The notes beneath the pieces are model-generated. The model worked only from the letters and a program-made list of their open reading frames with translations. It had not been told where the DNA came from and did not search any database. A stretch of DNA of 10,917 bases from the NCBI GenBank assembly GCA_937902285.1, contig CALGTB010000061.1:1-10917 (forward strand), read 5' to 3'. The translations under genes and the position numbers were made by a program. Source of the DNA: an uncultured Actinomycetes bacterium. GTDB taxonomy: Bacteria > Actinomycetota > Actinomycetes > S36-B12. Positions 7,083 to 10,917 of the stretch are shown one piece after another (the stretch's first letter is position 1; every line of letters begins with the position of its first letter).

Positions 7083-7794
7083 CCTTGCCCATGATGGTCG
7101 CCTGGTCGCCCAGGATCGGCGCGTACGCGGGGTTGTGCGGCATGAGCCAGACGTGGCCGTCGCGGCGCTTGAACGTCTTGACGGTCGCCTCGTCGTCGAT
7201 GAGGGCCGCGACGATGTCGCCGTTGTCGGCGGCGTTCTGCTGGCGCACGACCACCCAGTCACCGTCGCAGATGGCGGCGTCGATCATCGAGTCGCCGACC
7301 ACCTTGAGCATGAACAGCTCGCCTCCGCCGACCAGCTCGCGGGGGAGGGGGAACACCGCCTCCACCTCCTGCTCCGCGAGGATCGGGCCGCCCGCCGCGA
7401 TGCGCCCGAGGACGGGAACGTAGGTGGCGGCGGGATGCTCGGGCTCGCCCGTGGCCTCGTCGATGTCCGGCACGGCGCGCAGGCCCGGGGAGTGGTCGAC
7501 GGGGGGCAGGGGCTGCGGCGCCGAGCCGGGAAGCTCCGCGGGGTCGGCGACGACGAGCGCCCGGGGCCGATTGGGGTCGCGGCGCAGGTAGCCCAGGCGC
7601 TCGAGCGTCGTGAGCTGGTGGGCCACGCTGCTGGGCGACGTGAGCCCGACGCCCTCGCCGATCTCGCGCACGCTCGGCGGGTAGCCCTGGCGCTCGACGG
7701 TCTCGCGGATGACGGCGAGGACGGCGCGCTGCCGAGGCGTCAAGCCGGACTCGTCCGGCGGTCCGTCGGGCAGTTCGGTGACTCGTGCGACCAC
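7057..7794 (-). CDS. lexA: SOS repressor LexA
   Basis: LexA represses DNA-damage genes and cleaves itself when RecA filaments form. The 245-residue product has the N-terminal winged helix-turn-helix (LTPRQRAVLAVIRE, GYPPSVREIGEGVGLTSPSSVAHQLTTL; about 20-75), a Pro/Asp-rich linker, and a C-terminal S24 peptidase domain. The cleavage site is Ala134-Gly135 in IAAGGPILAE; the catalytic pair is Ser169 (GDSMID) and Lys206 (ATVKTFK). The 34- and 37-residue spacings equal those of E. coli LexA. The GTG at 7794 is the most upstream start possible, because an in-frame stop lies at 7807-7809; AGGGGA just upstream is a modest ribosome site. It is divergent from the LysM gene, and a LexA box covers its -35, so it is autoregulated. 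Its last codons lie in the duplicated junction. Confidence 0.97.
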   Translation of the reverse strand: MVARVTELPDGPPDESGLTPRQRAVLAVIRETVERQGYPPSVREIGEGVGLTSPSSVAHQLTTLERLGYLRRDPNRPRALVVADPAELPGSAPQPLPPVDHSPGLRAVPDIDEATGEPEHPAATYVPVLGRIAAGGPILAEQEVEAVFPLPRELVGGGELFMLKVVGDSMIDAAICDGDWVVVRQQNAADNGDIVAALIDDEATVKTFKRRDGHVWLMPHNPAYAPILGDQATIMGKVVSVLRRL

Positions 7795-7888
7795 GGGCTC
7801 ATCCCCTCATCGGGGGGCTCGACCTCCGGTGAACCGCGGGCACATGCGCGCGCCGGTGTCAGACCCCTTCGCCAATCTTCGTGACGCC

Positions 7889-7917
7889 ACGGTAGCCAGC
7901 CGCGGCAGGAATTTCAA
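7889..7917 (-). promoter_or_regulatory. lexA promoter
   Basis: On the minus strand TTGAAA (-35, 7912-7917) and TACCGT (-10, 7889-7894) are separated by 17 bases. The -35 overlaps LexA box 1, so bound repressor would exclude polymerase. The predicted leader to the GTG at 7794 is about 88 nt. Confidence 0.72.
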
Positions 7918-7929
7918 ACATATGTTCGA
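7914..7929. promoter_or_regulatory. LexA (SOS) box 1
   Basis: TCAAACATATGTTCGA differs from the actinobacterial operator TCGAAC-N4-GTTCGA at one position and sits in an 18-bp near-palindrome (7913-7930). It overlaps the lexA -35. A degenerate further box, TCGAACAGGTGCTGGA (7926-7941), overlaps its right half; only the left half of that one is good. Confidence 0.88.
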
Positions 7930-7937
7930 ACAGGTGC

Positions 7938-7966
7938 TGGACGTGTCGCTCCTGTCGTGCTACAAA
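7938..7966 (+). promoter_or_regulatory. Promoter of the LysM gene
   Basis: TGGACG (-35, 7938-7943) and TACAAA (-10, 7961-7966) are 17 bases apart. LexA box 2 begins directly after the -10, so the predicted transcription start lies inside the operators. Confidence 0.55.
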
Positions 7967-7982
7967 TCGTACATGCGTTCGA
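7967..7982. promoter_or_regulatory. LexA (SOS) box 2
   Basis: TCGTACATGCGTTCGA has one mismatch to TCGAAC-N4-GTTCGA. It directly abuts box 3 with no spacer and covers the predicted start point of the LysM gene. Confidence 0.7.
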
Positions 7983-7998
7983 TCGAACACCCGTTCGA
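7983..7998. promoter_or_regulatory. LexA (SOS) box 3
   Basis: TCGAACACCCGTTCGA is a perfect match to TCGAAC-N4-GTTCGA, 25 bases before the LysM gene ATG. Together with box 2 it forms a 32-bp double operator. Confidence 0.9.
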
Positions 7999-8023
7999 AC
8001 GGTCCTCGCAGAAAGGCACGATC

Positions 8024-8446
8024 ATGGCTCTTGCGGCTCCCTTCCCCGCCGCCCGACCGATCACCCGCCCGTTGGCCCGCCAGGCCGCTCGCCCGGGCAC
8101 CCGTTCCGCCGCCACCGGCCGGCGTGAGCTGTCCGCCGATCGCGGGGCCGTGCGCCTGACGCGCCGGGGACGGATCGTGCTCGTCCTGGTCAGCACGGGA
8201 TTCCTCCTGCTGGCGGTCCTGCTCTCCGGGCGGATCACGGCGGATGCCGGCACGTCCCTCGTCGAGCAGGGCCGCGCCACGGGCGTGGTCGTCGTCCAGT
8301 CCGGCGAGAGCCTGTGGCAGATCGCCCGCGCGATCGCCCCCGAGGTCGACCCGAGGGAGACCGTGTCGGCCATCCGCACCCTCAACGGCCTCGGTGACTC
8401 GACCCTGGTGGCCGGGCAGTCCATCGTCGTTCCCCTCTCGCGCTGA
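8024..8446 (+). CDS. SOS-controlled LysM-domain membrane protein
   Basis: The 140-residue product has an Arg/Pro/Ala-rich N-terminus (1-50, cytosolic by the positive-inside rule), one membrane segment (about 51-69, IVLVLVSTGFLLLAVLLSG) and a C-terminal extracytoplasmic LysM domain (about 87-137, VVVVQSGESLWQIA to LVAGQSIVVPL) that should bind peptidoglycan. Gene position and domain order match proteins divergent from lexA in other actinobacteria: Rv2719c of Mycobacterium tuberculosis and DivS of Corynebacterium, which act on cell division during SOS. By analogy it probably delays division after DNA damage; no catalytic domain is visible. The ATG at 8024 has AGAAAGG seven bases upstream; the frame is open further upstream, but that stretch holds the promoter and LexA boxes. 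Two abutting LexA boxes predict tight repression. A hairpin terminator follows the stop. Confidence 0.86.
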   Translation: MALAAPFPAARPITRPLARQAARPGTRSAATGRRELSADRGAVRLTRRGRIVLVLVSTGFLLLAVLLSGRITADAGTSLVEQGRATGVVVVQSGESLWQIARAIAPEVDPRETVSAIRTLNGLGDSTLVAGQSIVVPLSR

Positions 8447-8468
8447 CACGCGACTCGCCGGGGTTGCG

Positions 8469-8492
8469 CCCTTGCCAAGCACTGGGCAAGGG
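8469..8492 (+). terminator. Hairpin terminator after the LysM gene
   Basis: CCCTTGCC (8469-8476) and GGCAAGGG (8485-8492) form a perfect 8-bp stem with an 8-nt loop, 22 bases after the LysM stop. Only a short T-run (GTTT, 8498-8501) follows. It separates the SOS gene from nrdR. Confidence 0.65.
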
Positions 8493-8504
8493 AGTACGTT
8501 TCAA

Positions 8505-8520
8505 CCCCTAGATGTAGTAG
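8505..8520. promoter_or_regulatory. Putative NrdR box
   Basis: The core CTAGATGTAG (8508-8517) fits the palindromic centre CwAtATaTwG of the NrdR operator except at the two lower-case positions; the outer flanks fit poorly. It lies about 135 bases before nrdR, the expected place for autoregulation of the nrdR-nrdJ unit. NrdR boxes usually come in pairs about three helical turns apart; a possible partner, CCACAGGTTG (8540-8549), is weak. A perfect palindrome ACACCGGTGT (8523-8532) lies between them. Confidence 0.45.
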
Positions 8521-8535
8521 TCACACCGGTGTTAT

Positions 8536-8578
8536 TCATCCACAGGTTGTGGTACTGCCTCAACAGGTCCTCCACAGG
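8536..8578 (+). repeat. DnaA-box-like direct repeats upstream of nrdR
   Basis: TCATCCACAGG (8536-8546) and TCCTCCACAGG (8568-8578) are direct repeats starting exactly 32 bases apart. The first nine bases of the first copy differ from the DnaA box TTATCCACA at one position; the second copy differs at two. CCACA/TGTGG (8540-8552) also forms a short inverted repeat. A role in regulating nrdR-nrdJ is inferred from position only. No nrdR promoter stands out in this 200-bp region. Confidence 0.4.
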
Positions 8579-8636
8579 AAATCCCCAGCTGGATGCACAG
8601 CGGGGACGACGTGGGGCCACCGATGTGACGAGAGTG

Positions 8637-8645
8637 AAGGGAGGT
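8637..8645 (+). promoter_or_regulatory. Ribosome binding site that sets the nrdR start
   Basis: AAGGGAGGT lies seven bases before GTG 8653. The upstream in-frame GTG at 8644 overlaps this site, so 8653 is the better start. Confidence 0.75.
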
Positions 8646-8652
8646 GCCACCG

Positions 8653-9168
8653 GTGCGGTGTCCGTTCTGCAAGGAAGACGATTCACGGGTGGTCGACTCC
8701 CGCACGATCGACGACGGGCTGGCCATCCGGCGCCGTCGCGAGTGCGCCGGCTGCGGCCGGCGGTTCACCACCGCTGAGACCTCCGTACTCTATGTGGTCA
8801 AGAGGTCCGGGGCCACGGAGCCCTTCACCCGCGCCAAGGTGGTCAGCGGCGTCCGCAAGGCGTGCCAGGGACGCCCGGTCAACGACGACGACCTGGCCCT
8901 CCTGGCCCAGCAGGTCGAGGACACGGTGCGCGCCACGGGCAGCGCCGAGATCCCGGCCATGGAGATCGGACTGGCCATCCTGGGGCCGCTGCGCGAGCTC
9001 GACGAGGTGGCCTACCTGCGCTTCGCGTCCGTCTACCGCTCCTTCGACAACCTCGAGGACTTCGAGGCTGAGATCGCCCTGCTGCGTGCCGAGGGCGAGC
9101 CGACCGGGCGCGAGCCCGGGCACGACACCGCATCACCGTTCGACCCATCGACTTCCCACCACCAGTAA
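8653..9168 (+). CDS. nrdR: Transcriptional repressor NrdR
   Basis: NrdR represses ribonucleotide reductase genes in response to dATP/ATP bound in its ATP-cone. With the GTG at 8653 the protein is 171 residues and begins MRCPFC, the usual NrdR start; the in-frame GTG at 8644 would add three residues but lies in the ribosome site. The zinc ribbon has Cys3, Cys6, Cys31 and Cys34 (CPFC and CAGC), and VDSR follows the first pair. The ATP-cone spans about 47-137 (VVKRSGATEPFTRAKVVSGVRKAC, then YLRFASVYRSFDNLEDF). The last 25 residues are a low-complexity polar tail. The gene is 28 bp upstream of nrdJ in the same direction, so the regulator is almost certainly cotranscribed with its target. Confidence 0.97.
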   Translation: MRCPFCKEDDSRVVDSRTIDDGLAIRRRRECAGCGRRFTTAETSVLYVVKRSGATEPFTRAKVVSGVRKACQGRPVNDDDLALLAQQVEDTVRATGSAEIPAMEIGLAILGPLRELDEVAYLRFASVYRSFDNLEDFEAEIALLRAEGEPTGREPGHDTASPFDPSTSHHQ

Positions 9169-9176
9169 CCGCTCCT

Positions 9177-9188
9177 GAGGAAGAAAGG
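9177..9188 (+). promoter_or_regulatory. Ribosome binding site of nrdJ
   Basis: GAGGAAGAAAGG ends eight bases before the ATG at 9197 and supports that start. Confidence 0.7.
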
Positions 9189-9196
9189 CAACACCC

Positions 9197-10917
<1,721 letters not shown>

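Noticed and set aside
8536..8600. Replication origin suggested by DnaA-box-like sequences
   Set aside because: There are only one good and one fair box, no AT-rich region, and no dnaA, dnaN or gyrB neighbours. A promoter role is more likely.
8447..8652. Cobalamin riboswitch upstream of nrdR-nrdJ
   Set aside because: I see no B12-box (GCCACTG-type) with the surrounding helices. The region is too short once the terminator and operator-like sites are placed.

Overview
The window is very GC-rich, with strong G/C at third codon positions, and looks like chromosomal housekeeping DNA from an actinobacterium. The order dapF, hflX, dinG-type helicase, lexA, nrdR, nrdJ (B12-dependent ribonucleotide reductase) is a conserved actinobacterial block, as in Streptomyces. 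LexA boxes of the form TCGAAC-N4-GTTCGA and an SOS-controlled LysM membrane protein divergent from lexA point the same way. A Nocardioidaceae-like or other Propionibacteriales host is plausible, but the sequence alone does not prove it.

Layout. Positions 3-785 hold the 3' part of a GT4-type glycosyltransferase. dapF (809-1663, lysine/peptidoglycan precursor) follows with a probable leaderless start. A long imperfect hairpin (1665-1737) separates dapF from fhs (1794-3461, minus), which faces it. fhs and hflX are divergent across about 215 bp. hflX (3677-5068, ribosome-rescue GTPase) and an Fe-S helicase of the DinG/XPD family (5061-7028) overlap by 8 bp. The helicase converges on lexA (7057-7794, minus); the junction is a 32-bp tandem duplication carrying the 3' ends of both genes. 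lexA is divergent from a LysM membrane protein (8024-8446), and their shared control region holds three LexA boxes. After a hairpin terminator come nrdR (8653-9168) and nrdJ (9197 to the right edge, incomplete).

How the parts fit. The right half is a DNA-stress and dNTP-supply neighbourhood: a helicase, the SOS repressor, a likely SOS-induced division regulator, the ribonucleotide reductase repressor and the reductase itself. fhs supplies 10-formyl-THF for purines and formyl-Met; it sits in reverse orientation between dapF and hflX, which are co-oriented and close together in related genomes.

I found no CRISPR array, insertion sequence, tRNA, rRNA, prophage gene or convincingly new multi-gene system. 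The most interesting points are regulatory and structural: the duplicated dinG/lexA tail junction, the abutting LexA boxes, the possible NrdR box with DnaA-box-like direct repeats upstream of nrdR, and the large hairpin next to fhs.
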